NCBI GenBank assembly: GCA_023436245.1
Contig: JAEZJZ010000064.1
Location: 1-64,000 of the forward strand
DNA length: 64,000 bases
Origin: Bacillota bacterium
GTDB lineage: Bacteria; Bacillota; UBA994; UBA5500
Direction: 5' to 3'
Position numbers and translations under genes: made by a program. Of this stretch, positions 14,811 to 23,150 are shown piece by piece. The notes under the pieces were generated by a model that saw only the letters and a program-made list of their open reading frames with translations, did not search any database and was not told the origin of the DNA. The stretch's first letter is position 1. Each line of letters begins with the position of its first letter.

Positions 14811-17800
14811 TTAATTATTCCCGGCTTCGGTCAGCTTCACTGAAATCAGCTGCGAGATACCCCGTTCGGGCATGGTCACGCCGTAGAGCGTGTCCGAACC
14901 CAGCATCGTTTCTTTCGAGTGTGTGATCAACAGGAACTGGGTCTCGCTGGACAGTCGGCGCACTACCTTCATCAGCCGGCGCGTGTTGGCATCGTCCAGC
15001 GGCGCATCGATCTCGTCCAGGACGCAAAACGGCGTCGGCTTGATCTCGAGCACTGCACAGAGCAGCGCCACCGCGGTCAGCGCCTTCTCGCCACCAGAAA
15101 GCAGACTGATGTTCTGCAGGTTCTTGCCGGGTGGCTGCGCCAGAATGTCTATACCGGATTCCAGCGGGCGGTTGGGGTCGACCAACTTCAGGTCAGCTTC
15201 GCCTCCGTCAAACAGCTCCACGAACATCCGTTGGAATGCCCGGCGCACTTCTTTGAACGCGTCCAGGAAGCGCTTAGCCATCAACTGGTCGATCTCCTGG
15301 ATGATCTGTTCCAGCGACAAGCGGCTATCCAGCAGGTCCTGCTGCTGGCTGTTCAGGAAACCGACGCGTTCCTGCAGGCGCTCCAGTTCGGAGATGGCGC
15401 TGACCCGCACCGGGCCGAGCAGCACGATCTGCTCCTTCAACTGCTCCAATTGTTCCTCACCTTGAGAGCGGCTCTGCAGGGTGGAGTGCACATCGGTCAA
15501 ATCCACCAGCTGATAGTCAGTCTCCAGGCGCGCGCGCATCGTCTCACATTCATTCTCCAGGCGAGATAGGCGAAGTTCCGTGGTGTAAAGCCCTGTTTTC
15601 AAGCTCTCCACCTGCTCGCGCTGTGACCGCGTCTGTTGCCGGAGCAACCGCTCGGACTCCTCCAACTCTTGGAAGGTCCGCCGCGCCTGCTCCAGTTGCT
15701 CGGCCTGCGTCTGTTGCTGCCCGAGCAGCCCTTCCACACGTCCGGAAAGATCCGTCAACTCCATCTGGTCAGCTGCAGCACCCGTCTGCAACCTCTCCTG
15801 CTCCAGGCTGATCTCCTGCAGGTTAGCCTCTTCCTCCTGCAGGCGCTCACTCAACCCTTCGGATTGACGCGACAAGCTCAGCGCCTGTTCCCGCAGGCTG
15901 CTCAGTTCCACCTCCAACCGGTGGCACTGCTCCATGCGAGCCATGCGCTGCTGCAGTTGCTCTGCGTTGGCTGCCTTCTGGGCGGCCAACGTCTGTTCAG
16001 CCGTGGCCAGCGCTTGGCTGGCTGCTGCCGCCTGCTGCTCTGCCTGAGTCAACTCGCTCTGGCAGCTGGCCAACTGCTGCAGAGCCAGGGCGTGGGTGGA
16101 GCGCAGGCTCTCCAGTTGCTTCTGTCGTGCGGTGAGCAGTGATTGCTCTGCAGCCAGTGTGGACTGCAGTTCACTCTGCCGGTTCTCCACGGCGCGCACC
16201 CTGTCTACCAAGCCTCGCACCTGTCCGGTCAACTGCTCCAACTGTCTGTTGGCAGTCACTGACGCCTGTCTTTCGGACTTGATCAGCGCCTGTAGGCGCT
16301 CTTGCTCCTTGGTCAGATTAGTCAGTTCGCGCTGCCGCCCTAGGAAACCGCTGCCCTGCCGTTGACGGCTGCCACCAGAGAGTGACCCTCCTGGTAGGAG
16401 CATGTCCCCGTCCACGGTGACCATGCGCACCTGGTGACGGGTGGCTCTGGCGATCTGCACCGCCTCATCCAGTGTCTTCACCACCAGGATATTCCCGAGC
16501 AGGTTCTGCATCACATTCTGCACAGCCGGCGCAAAGCTGACCAGATCGGCCGCAAAACCAATGGCGCCAGCCATCCCGGCGGCCGTATGATCCACAGGTC
16601 GCTTGGCACGCGGGGTGATCACGTCGAGCGGCAGAAAAGTGGCGCGCCCGGCGCCCGTTCGCTTCAAGTATTGTATGCCCTGTTTGGCATCTGCTTCCGT
16701 TTCGGTGACCATGAACTGCAGACTGCCGCCGAGAGCAATCTCGATTGCGTATTCCAACTCGGTGGGCACGGTCAGCAGGTCTCCCACCACGCCGACCAGC
16801 CCGCCCAAGGAGCCGTCGCCTTGCTTCTTGGCCTGCATCAAGGCGCGCACGCCACGCTGATAGCCCTCAAGCTGATCGACCATGTCCTGCAGCAGGCGCA
16901 GGCGGCTGCCCACTGCGGCTAACTCCTGCCCGGCCTGCCGCTCGCGCCGGGAAGACTGCGCGAGGAGTGTCTCTGCAGCCTGGCGCTCAGTCTCCAAGCG
17001 CTGCTGCTCCGCAGCCAGCTGTTGCCACTCGCCACTGATTGTCTGCAACTCAGTCCGTAGGCCGGCCACCTGTTCAGCCAACCCGGTCGCTTCAGCTTCC
17101 GCCTGCAGCACATTCTCGTGCAGTGCGTCCAGCTCCTGCTCGGCCCTTGTGCTCCGGTCAGACCAAAGGCTCGCCGCCATCTCAGCGGTCTGACGCAACT
17201 GCAAGTATTCAGCCAGTGCCTGCTCGGTCGCCTGCAGCTCCTGGTCGATGTCCTTGTCCCCCGCTGCCTGCAGCGATTGCTCTAGTGTTTGCAGGTCGGC
17301 GGATTTGCCGGAAATGGCAGTTTGCACCGCCGCCAGTTGTTCCTGCACCATCGCTCGCTGCTTGTCCAACTCGACCTTGCGGGCCAAGAGCACGGCCTGC
17401 CTGTTTGTGAGTTCCGTAACCTTGCCTTGGCGCTCTTCGCTGCGGGCGGAGACGATGCGCCGGTCTCCCTGCAGACGCTCCACTTGCTGTCCTAGCAGAT
17501 ACAACTGCTGATTTTCGTTGTTGATTCGCTCCTGCTGCTCCGCCTGTTGCAGCCGAGAGCGTTCTTCCTCTGCTTCCAGGTGCAGCACCTGATGTTCTGC
17601 CTGCAGAATTTGATCGGCAGCCTGCTGACGCAGCTTTTCGTCTCGCTGACGGCGTCGCTCGGCCATGTTCAGTTCGTAGAGGATCAGGTCCTTCTCCACG
17701 GCCCGCCGCGCCGATTCCAACTGCAGATACTGCTGGGCCCGCACCGCCTCTTCCTTCAGCGGCTCTAGCTGATTCTCCAACTCGTGCAGCAAGTCCCGCA

Positions 17801-18371
17801 CCCGCGTCAACGCCGACTCGGCGTCAGCCAGCTTATTGGTTGTCTCGCGCTTGCGGGCTTTATACCGGGCTATGCCTGCCACTTCCTCCAGGATAGCTCG
17901 CCGCTCCTCCGGCTTCGCCGAGAGCAGCTCATCGATGCGCCCCTGGCCGATGAACGAATAGGCCTCCTTGCCCACACCGGTGTCCAGAAACAGTTCCTGC
18001 ACGTCCTTCAGCCGACAGGCCGCCTGATTCAAGTAGTAATCGCTCTCGCCCGACTTGAAGACCCGCCGAGTGATGGCCACCTCGTTGAAGGCCAATGGGA
18101 AAGAGCGGTTGGTGTTATCGAAAACCATGCTCACTTCGGCCAGACCCAGTCCGCGCCTGACCTTGGTGCCCGCGAAAATGACCTCATCCATACGGGTGCC
18201 GCGCAGCGATTTCACACTCTGCTCGCCGAGTACCCATTTGATTGCGTCCGCCAAGTTGCTCTTGCCGCTGCCATTGGGGCCGACAATGGCAGTGATACCA
18301 TCGGCCAACTCGATCTCAGTCTTATCCGCAAACGACTTGAAGCCGTGCAGTTCCAAGCGCTTGATGCGCAT
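14811..18371 (-). CDS. smc: Chromosome segregation ATPase SMC
   Basis: A 1186-residue condensin subunit that organises and segregates the chromosome with ScpA and ScpB. Walker A is GPNGSGKSN at residues 31-39, two long coiled coils flank a hinge around residues 510-660 (contains LVGVVGDLLTVPTELEYAIE), and the C-terminal head has the signature LSGGEKALTAVALL and Walker B VLDEIDAPLDD. Length is standard. The start follows GGGGAGGG. The spoVS gene upstream has its own terminator, so smc-ftsY probably begins at the promoter just upstream. Confidence 0.97.
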   Translation of the reverse strand: MRIKRLELHGFKSFADKTEIELADGITAIVGPNGSGKSNLADAIKWVLGEQSVKSLRGTRMDEVIFAGTKVRRGLGLAEVSMVFDNTNRSFPLAFNEVAITRRVFKSGESDYYLNQAACRLKDVQELFLDTGVGKEAYSFIGQGRIDELLSAKPEERRAILEEVAGIARYKARKRETTNKLADAESALTRVRDLLHELENQLEPLKEEAVRAQQYLQLESARRAVEKDLILYELNMAERRRQRDEKLRQQAADQILQAEHQVLHLEAEEERSRLQQAEQQERINNENQQLYLLGQQVERLQGDRRIVSARSEERQGKVTELTNRQAVLLARKVELDKQRAMVQEQLAAVQTAISGKSADLQTLEQSLQAAGDKDIDQELQATEQALAEYLQLRQTAEMAASLWSDRSTRAEQELDALHENVLQAEAEATGLAEQVAGLRTELQTISGEWQQLAAEQQRLETERQAAETLLAQSSRRERQAGQELAAVGSRLRLLQDMVDQLEGYQRGVRALMQAKKQGDGSLGGLVGVVGDLLTVPTELEYAIEIALGGSLQFMVTETEADAKQGIQYLKRTGAGRATFLPLDVITPRAKRPVDHTAAGMAGAIGFAADLVSFAPAVQNVMQNLLGNILVVKTLDEAVQIARATRHQVRMVTVDGDMLLPGGSLSGGSRQRQGSGFLGRQRELTNLTKEQERLQALIKSERQASVTANRQLEQLTGQVRGLVDRVRAVENRQSELQSTLAAEQSLLTARQKQLESLRSTHALALQQLASCQSELTQAEQQAAAASQALATAEQTLAAQKAANAEQLQQRMARMEQCHRLEVELSSLREQALSLSRQSEGLSERLQEEEANLQEISLEQERLQTGAAADQMELTDLSGRVEGLLGQQQTQAEQLEQARRTFQELEESERLLRQQTRSQREQVESLKTGLYTTELRLSRLENECETMRARLETDYQLVDLTDVHSTLQSRSQGEEQLEQLKEQIVLLGPVRVSAISELERLQERVGFLNSQQQDLLDSRLSLEQIIQEIDQLMAKRFLDAFKEVRRAFQRMFVELFDGGEADLKLVDPNRPLESGIDILAQPPGKNLQNISLLSGGEKALTAVALLCAVLEIKPTPFCVLDEIDAPLDDANTRRLMKVVRRLSSETQFLLITHSKETMLGSDTLYGVTMPERGISQLISVKLTEAGNN

Positions 18372-18412
18372 CGACAGCCCTCCCCATCCGACGTCGCCGC
18401 CACTGTTGTCTC

Positions 18413-18441
18413 TTCATATAATTGGCCACTTGAATAGTCAA
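18413..18441 (-). promoter_or_regulatory. Promoter for smc-ftsY
   Basis: Minus strand TTGACT, 17 nt, TATGAA, about 45 nt upstream of the smc start. No other intact promoter was seen between the spoVS terminator and smc. Confidence 0.6.
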
Positions 18442-18561
18442 TACCTCTGCTAGCATAACAGATCTATTTTATCATGACAGGCACAACTCCGTCAGACCTG
18501 TCTGCTCCGGCGCCAGAGAAGCCTCCCAGAATCAACACCTTGGCATCGCGTAGATCAGAAA

Positions 18562-18587
18562 ACCGGCTCAGTGCGTTCTGAGCCGGT
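18562..18587 (-). terminator. Terminator of spoVS
   Basis: ACCGGCTCAG and CTGAGCCGGT make a 10-bp stem with a 6-nt loop; on the minus strand TTTTCTGATCT follows. Confidence 0.85.
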
Positions 18588-18602
18588 CTTTGCTTGCTAG
18601 CC

Positions 18603-18863
18603 TTAGCGAGGAGCGACGATGAACTTGATGGCGGTTCTTTCTTCGCCATCGATGTTGATGTCCGCAAACGCGGGAATGGCGATCAGGTTGATGCCGTTCG
18701 GAGCGACATACCCCCGGCAAATAGCGATTGCCTTCACTGCCTGATTCACGGCTCCCGCACCCACTGCCTGAATCTCGGCTGTACCGCGTTCACGCAATAC
18801 GGCCGCCAAGGCGCCAGCCACGGCTTTAGGCTGAGATAGTGCGGAGACCTTTAATACATCCAT
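18603..18863 (-). CDS. spoVS: Stage V sporulation protein S
   Basis: An 86-residue protein of the SpoVS/Alba-like family, which binds nucleic acid and affects sporulation and septation. The conserved core SVAGALA-type segment appears as PKAVAGALAAVLRERG, followed by AEIQAVGAGAVNQAVKAIAI and the C-terminal IDGEERTAIKFIV. The start MDVLKVSALS is set by homology and by AAAGGGAG upstream; an ATG three codons earlier would be too close to that site. It is a stand-alone gene between rnc and smc with its own terminator. Confidence 0.95.
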   Translation of the reverse strand: MDVLKVSALSQPKAVAGALAAVLRERGTAEIQAVGAGAVNQAVKAIAICRGYVAPNGINLIAIPAFADINIDGEERTAIKFIVAPR

Positions 18864-19023
18864 TCTGTGCATCTCTCCCTTTAAGTAATTTGCGATGGCG
18901 TCTGCCGTTGCTGACCATAGTGGCCATGCACTCGGCCTCGCTATCAGGTATATGCGGTCACCGGGAGAAAGTGACTGCAAACCTCATCACGCGGGAAAAA
19001 GCTGATCAGAACGCCGGGGATGC

Positions 19024-19734
19024 CTACTTGAGTCCGTTTCGGATCATACCGTGATCCAGAGCCTGCCGCGCGGCTGCCTGCTCCGCCGCCTTCTTGCTGT
19101 GGCCTTCGCCGTGACCGATCACCCGGCCCAGCCAACTGACCGTGACAGCGAAGACTTTCTTGTGATCAGGACCGGATTCATCGGTCACCTGGTAGCTCAG
19201 GGCATCGCCGGGCGCCGATTTCTGCACCACTTCCTGCAGCCGGGTCTTGTAGTCCTGCCACAACTCACCCCGTTCCAGCGCGGTGAAAGCCTCGCCAAAC
19301 AGCTGGGCGTAAATTGGCGCCACGGCAGCCAGGCCATCCTGTAAATAGATAGCGCCGAGCAGCGCTTCCACCGCATCAGCCAGTAGCGAAGGACGATCGC
19401 GCCCGCCGGTGGAAAGCTGGCTTTTGCCGAGTAGCAAGAGGTCCCCCAGTCCGAGATCCCGGGCTATCTCAGCGAGAGTCTTTTCGCAGACGAGGTTGGC
19501 TCGCATACGGGTCAACTCTCCCTCAGGTAGATCGGGATAGTGACGATAGAGATACTGGCTGGTCAAGAGTTCCAGCACAGCATCGCCTAAGAACTCCAGG
19601 CGCTCATTGTGCTCCATCTGTGCCTCGTTGCCGAAGGAGGAATGGGTCAGGGCTTGGGAAACCAGTTTGCGATCCATGTTGTGCAAGCCGAGCTGTTCGA
19701 TTAGGTTGTCCAGTCTGCGCAGATTGGTCTGCAT
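19024..19734 (-). CDS. rnc: Ribonuclease III
   Basis: A 236-residue endoribonuclease that cleaves double-stranded RNA in rRNA maturation and decay. The catalytic signature HNERLEFLGDAVLEL is present, as is the second metal-binding segment LLADAVEALLGAIYL, followed by a C-terminal double-stranded RNA-binding domain (DYKTRLQEVVQK ... HSKKAAEQAAARQAL). The ATG at 19734 follows GAGGTG at 8 nt; a GTG three codons upstream is also in frame. It lies between acpP and spoVS. Confidence 0.96.
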   Translation of the reverse strand: MQTNLRRLDNLIEQLGLHNMDRKLVSQALTHSSFGNEAQMEHNERLEFLGDAVLELLTSQYLYRHYPDLPEGELTRMRANLVCEKTLAEIARDLGLGDLLLLGKSQLSTGGRDRPSLLADAVEALLGAIYLQDGLAAVAPIYAQLFGEAFTALERGELWQDYKTRLQEVVQKSAPGDALSYQVTDESGPDHKKVFAVTVSWLGRVIGHGEGHSKKAAEQAAARQALDHGMIRNGLK

Positions 19735-19773
19735 TGATTGCACCTCAGTCTTGGTAGGATGGCAAAGAGAGAA

Positions 19774-19793
19774 AGGGCACGCGTTCGTGCCCT
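19774..19793 (-). terminator. Terminator between acpP and rnc
   Basis: AGGGCACG, CGTT, CGTGCCCT, overlapping the acpP stop. On the minus strand TTTCTCTCTTT follows. Read-through or partial termination may set rnc levels below acpP. Confidence 0.65.
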
Positions 19794-20031
19794 ATTTGCT
19801 GTGTTTCTGAATGTATCCCACTGCATCGCCGACCGTCTTGATGTTCTCGGCAGCGGTTTCCTCGATCTCCAGATCAAACGTCTCCTCCAGACCCATGATC
19901 AACTCCACCAAATCCAGGGAATCGGCCCGCAAGTCCTCTTTGAATGCAGTCTCCATGGTGATCCGCGCTTCATCCACTCGCAGATGATCGGCGATCAGCT
20001 TGCGGACCTTGATGAAAATCTTATCAGACAT
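19792..20031 (-). CDS. acpP: Acyl carrier protein
   Basis: A 79-residue acidic carrier of fatty acyl chains. The phosphopantetheine attachment serine is in RADSLDLVELIMGLEE, the family signature. Length is standard. The start follows GAGGAGGAG. Upstream lies a 66-bp tandem repeat that carries a promoter-like sequence in each unit, so transcription of acpP is probably separate from degV. Fatty-acid synthesis genes usually found beside acpP (fabD, fabG) are absent here. Confidence 0.96.
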   Translation of the reverse strand: MSDKIFIKVRKLIADHLRVDEARITMETAFKEDLRADSLDLVELIMGLEETFDLEIEETAAENIKTVGDAVGYIQKHSK

Positions 20032-20046
20032 GTGCTTCTCCTCCTC

Positions 20047-20264
20047 AGCAGCTCGATAGAGCTGCGATCTAAATTAAGCGATTCTTGCTTGTCAAGAATC
20101 GGCTTGTACCCTTAGCAACTCTTCGAGTTGCGATCTCAATAAAGCGATTCTTGCTCGTCAAGAATCGGCTTGTACCCTTAGCAACTCTTCGAGTTGCGAT
20201 CTCAATAAAGCGATTCTTGCTCGTCAAGAATCGGCTTGTACCCCTTAGCAACTATTCGAGTTGC
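20047..20264 (-). repeat. Tandem array of a 66-bp unit upstream of acpP
   Basis: Three full units (20047-20113, 20114-20179, 20180-20246) and a partial fourth (20247-20264). Each unit holds two inverted repeats: GCAACTC/GAGTTGC and CGATTCTTG/CAAGAATCG. On the minus strand the acpP-proximal unit has TTGACA (20090-20095), 17 nt, TTAGAT (20067-20072); the other units have TTGACG at the same place and TGAGAT. The -10 sequences are weak. The second inverted repeat overlaps the -35, so it is a good operator candidate. The units are nearly identical, implying recent duplication. Confidence 0.85.
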
Positions 20265-21116
20265 TTAGATGACTGGCACCAAGACAAAGCCGAGCGTTCC
20301 TGGCCCGGTGTTCACCCCGATAACTGCCCCGACGGTGGTGATCACCTGCTCCTGAACTTGATAAGTGGACGCCACCAACTCAGCCATTCTCTCGGCCAGT
20401 TCCGGCCGTTCAGCATGCACGATGCCGAGATAGACCGGGCGATCGACGCTGACGAACTCCTGCATGGCCTGAAGCATCCGACTCATCACCTTGTCTACCT
20501 TGCCTCTCACCTTATCATAAGCGGCCACAACGCCATCTTCAACGTGCAAAATCGGTTTCAGACTGAGCAATCCGCCAAGTAGCGCCGATGCCTTGCCGAT
20601 GCGCCCGTTGCGATGCAGCCACTCCAGGGATTCAACTGTGAGCAGAATGTGCTGCTCCCGAGCAGACTGCTCGCAAATCGCCACCACTTCCTCCAGGGAC
20701 TTGCCGGCGGCGATCGCGCGGGCGGCTAGCAAGACCGTCCAACCAAGGCCGATGGACGCAGCGCGCGTGTCAACCAATGCAATGTCCATCTCCGGAAACA
20801 TGTCGCGGGCCATCTGCGCCGACTGATAGGTGCCACTCAAGTCTGAAGAGAGATGCACCGAGACGATCTGATCATACTTGCCGCGCATCCGTTCATAGAC
20901 GGCAGCGAAGTCGCCGGGCGCCGGCTGGGAAGTGCGGGGATGATGGGGAGAAGTCTGCAGCATCTGGAAGAACTGCTCTGGGGTAAGTGTAACGCCGTCC
21001 AGATAATTCTCATCACCAAAGATCACGGAAAGCGGAACTACCTCTATGTTGTACTGTTCCACTAACTCCAGGGGCAAATCGCAGGTACTGTCAGTAACCA
21101 GACCAATGCGTGCCAT
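20265..21116 (-). CDS. DegV family protein, probable fatty-acid-binding FakB
   Basis: A 283-residue DegV-fold protein. FakB members hold a fatty acid for phosphorylation by FakA; other DegV proteins are uncharacterised. Visible motifs are IGLVTDSTCDLP at the N-terminus, SVHLSSDLSGTYQSA in the middle, and the RNGRIGKASALLGGLLSLKPIL segment. The ATG shares its A with the plsX stop (TGATG) and follows GAGGAGGTG, so it is translationally coupled to plsX. Coupling to an acyl-phosphate:ACP enzyme and the nearby acpP strongly suggests a role in exogenous or recycled fatty acids. fakA lies at 32.7 kb. Confidence 0.88.
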   Translation of the reverse strand: MARIGLVTDSTCDLPLELVEQYNIEVVPLSVIFGDENYLDGVTLTPEQFFQMLQTSPHHPRTSQPAPGDFAAVYERMRGKYDQIVSVHLSSDLSGTYQSAQMARDMFPEMDIALVDTRAASIGLGWTVLLAARAIAAGKSLEEVVAICEQSAREQHILLTVESLEWLHRNGRIGKASALLGGLLSLKPILHVEDGVVAAYDKVRGKVDKVMSRMLQAMQEFVSVDRPVYLGIVHAERPELAERMAELVASTYQVQEQVITTVGAVIGVNTGPGTLGFVLVPVI

Positions 21117-22135
21117 CAAAGCACCTCCTCAATTCTCGAATCTGCCAAGGCGGAGCTAATCCGCCCGACGAAGTCCTGCTGCACAAACCGAGCCGCTTGC
21201 AGAATGCCGTTCTCAATCGCCAAGCGCTTGGAGCTGCCGTGGCATTTGACCATAGCCCGTTTCACGCCGAGCAGGGGAGCTCCGCCATATTCGGAGTAAT
21301 CCAGCTTACGTTTGAAACGGCGCAGGCTCGGTTTGAGCAGTCCTGCTCCCAGTTTGCTCTGCAAATTGCTGGTGAACTCCTCCTTTAGCATGTCAAACAT
21401 GCTAGCGGCCATGCCTTCCATGAACTTCAGCACCACATTGCCGACAAAACCGTCGGTCACCACCACGTCGGCTGAGCCGCTGAGCAAGTCGCGTGCCTCG
21501 ACGCTGCCGACGAAACGCAGCGGCAGCTTCTCCAGCAGCGGATAAGTGTCCTTGATCAATTGGTTCCCCTTCCCAGGTTCGACGCCCACGTTGAGCAGTC
21601 CCACCCGTGGGTTCGTGCGACCGAGCACCTGCTCGGCATAGATGGAACCCATGATCGCATACTGCAACAAGTGTTCCGGTTTTGAGTCCATGTTGGCGCC
21701 AATATCCAACAAGACTACTCCCTGCCCGTTGACGGTGGGCAGAATGGGAGCCAGCGCTGGCCGTTCCACGCCGGTCTGTCGGCCCAACACCAGCAGGCCG
21801 GCGGCCATGAAGGCTCCGGTGCTGCCGGCGGTGACCAATGCGTCTGCTTGTTCATCCTTAAGCAGGCGCGTTGCCACCACGATGGAGGCGTCCTTCTTGC
21901 GGCGCACCGCCATGGCCGGGGCTTCTTCATTCCCGATGATCTGCGTGGCCGGCACGATGGACAGCCGCTCACGCACCTCAGCCGGCAACGAGCCACAGGC
22001 AGCCTGCAGCTGCTCGGGTTGTCCCACCAGTAGCATATGTATGTCCTTGGCGCCCGACACAGCACTGATGGCGCCAGCGACTATTTCGTCAGGGGCATGG
22101 TCTCCTCCCATGGCATCCAGGGCTATTCTGATCAT
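21116..22135 (-). CDS. plsX: Phosphate acyltransferase PlsX
   Basis: A 339-residue enzyme that interconverts acyl-ACP and acyl-phosphate at the start of phospholipid synthesis. The N-terminus RIALDAMGGDHAPDEIV and the ALVTAGSTGAFMA and VVTDGFVGNVVLKFMEG blocks are diagnostic. The start follows GGGAGGGTGAG. It begins the plsX-degV unit behind a clear promoter. The usual upstream regulator gene fapR, often next to rpmF and plsX, is missing. Confidence 0.95.
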   Translation of the reverse strand: MIRIALDAMGGDHAPDEIVAGAISAVSGAKDIHMLLVGQPEQLQAACGSLPAEVRERLSIVPATQIIGNEEAPAMAVRRKKDASIVVATRLLKDEQADALVTAGSTGAFMAAGLLVLGRQTGVERPALAPILPTVNGQGVVLLDIGANMDSKPEHLLQYAIMGSIYAEQVLGRTNPRVGLLNVGVEPGKGNQLIKDTYPLLEKLPLRFVGSVEARDLLSGSADVVVTDGFVGNVVLKFMEGMAASMFDMLKEEFTSNLQSKLGAGLLKPSLRRFKRKLDYSEYGGAPLLGVKRAMVKCHGSSKRLAIENGILQAARFVQQDFVGRISSALADSRIEEVL

Positions 22136-22202
22136 TTCTCACCCTCCCCACTGATTTGGCTACCGCTCCACCGATAGCGGCACAGATAAGGCGACCAAAT
22201 CC

Positions 22203-22231
22203 AGTATATCTTGATCGGAAAAGTGCTACAA
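22203..22231 (-). promoter_or_regulatory. Promoter of plsX-degV
   Basis: Minus strand TTGTAG, 17 nt, TATACT. A short inverted repeat (CCGCT/AGCGG) lies in the leader near 22163-22178. Confidence 0.65.
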
Positions 22232-22282
22232 GTCATTTGCTCAAATCTGTGCACAAGAATGCCCACGCAGCTGCATGGAAAA

Positions 22283-22305
22283 AGCACAGCCTGTTCGGCT
22301 GTGCT
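22283..22305 (-). terminator. Terminator of rpmF
   Basis: AGCACAGCC, a 5-nt loop, GGCTGTGCT, then TTTTTCC on the minus strand. Confidence 0.85.
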
Positions 22306-22319
22306 CAGATGTCTTCTGC

Positions 22320-22496
22320 CTACTCGACCGCTACTACTGCACGGTTCTTGTAATACCCGCAATGCGGGCAGGCGCGATGTGGCAGCTTGACCTCATGACA
22401 CTGAGGGCACTCCACCATACCAGGAACAGTCAACTTCCAATTGGCACGGCGCTTGTCACGGCGGGCCTTGGACATTCTTCTCTTAGGTACTGCCAT
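22320..22496 (-). CDS. rpmF: 50S ribosomal protein L32
   Basis: A 58-residue ribosomal protein. The start MAVPKRRMSKARRDKRRA is the family signature and follows AAAGGAGGTG. Two CxxC pairs (CPQC and CPHC) indicate the zinc-binding form. It follows the DUF177 gene, the conserved pairing in Bacillota. Confidence 0.96.
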   Translation of the reverse strand: MAVPKRRMSKARRDKRRANWKLTVPGMVECPQCHEVKLPHRACPHCGYYKNRAVVAVE

Positions 22497-22577
22497 CGTC
22501 AACACACCTCCTTTAGCAAAGCGAGGAATCAAGAGCGATCTGCATCGCTTGACTTTCTCATTGCCTAGTCTAAGCCA

Positions 22578-23099
22578 TCATTCGGAATCCGACTTTAGCA
22601 GCGTCTTCAGCACTGCAAAGCGCGGATCGATCTCCTTGCTGGTGCAGTTGCAGTCGCCTTCATTCAGATTCTGACCACAAGTTGGGCAGAGACCGCGGCA
22701 ATCTGGTCGGCAGAGCGGCTGCAGCGGCACTTGTTCCAATACCGCGAGCATTGCGTATTCCGATAGATCGAGCAGGTCTTGCTCACTATCCAGATAACTG
22801 GAACCCCACTGTTCTTCCGGGTCCTGTTCACGGCTGAGCGGAATCTTATCCTGGAGAGCGACGCTTACCGGAAAGTCGAACTCCGCCGTACAGCGGCTGC
22901 AGCCAAGCCGCAACACTGTACTCACCGTTCCCGAGAGCTGCAACACATCATGGTGGCGCTCCAGGCAGATATCGATGTCAACGCCCTGCGGAAACAGAAG
23001 AGCCTGTCCTTGAAACTGGGTAGCAGGCCACTTTTCAATGACTTCCACTTGCCGGCGATTGTCGTCAGCGGTGCGGAAGTCATGCAGAGAGATCTTCAC
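22578..23099 (-). CDS. DUF177 family protein (YceD-like)
   Basis: A 173-residue protein of the DUF177/YceD family, implicated elsewhere in 23S rRNA or ribosome accumulation. The conserved C-terminal cysteine region CRPDCRGLCPTCGQNL followed by GDCNC and DPRFAVLKTLL is diagnostic; additional cysteines lie in LGCSRCTAEF. The likely start is the GTG at 23099, at 6 nt from GAGGTGA; TTG and GTG codons just upstream are alternatives. It sits between ackA and rpmF as usual. Confidence 0.9.
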   Translation of the reverse strand: MKISLHDFRTADDNRRQVEVIEKWPATQFQGQALLFPQGVDIDICLERHHDVLQLSGTVSTVLRLGCSRCTAEFDFPVSVALQDKIPLSREQDPEEQWGSSYLDSEQDLLDLSEYAMLAVLEQVPLQPLCRPDCRGLCPTCGQNLNEGDCNCTSKEIDPRFAVLKTLLKSDSE

Positions 23100-23150
23100 C
23101 AAAATCACCTCATCATTATACAGTGGGGTAAAAACCTTGTCAAATACAGC

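Noticed and set aside
18464..18600. Minus-strand frame ending VLILGGFSGAGADRSDG
   Set aside because: It looks protein-like but begins inside the spoVS terminator, has no start codon with a binding site, and ends at the smc leader.
20047..20264. Possible CRISPR-like array
   Set aside because: The units are identical tandem copies with no unique spacers; each contains promoter-like sequences and inverted repeats.
20069..20582. Open frames on both strands running through the 66-bp repeats
   Set aside because: They only repeat a 22-residue translation of the tandem units (66 nt is divisible by three), have no ribosome binding site, and overlap degV.
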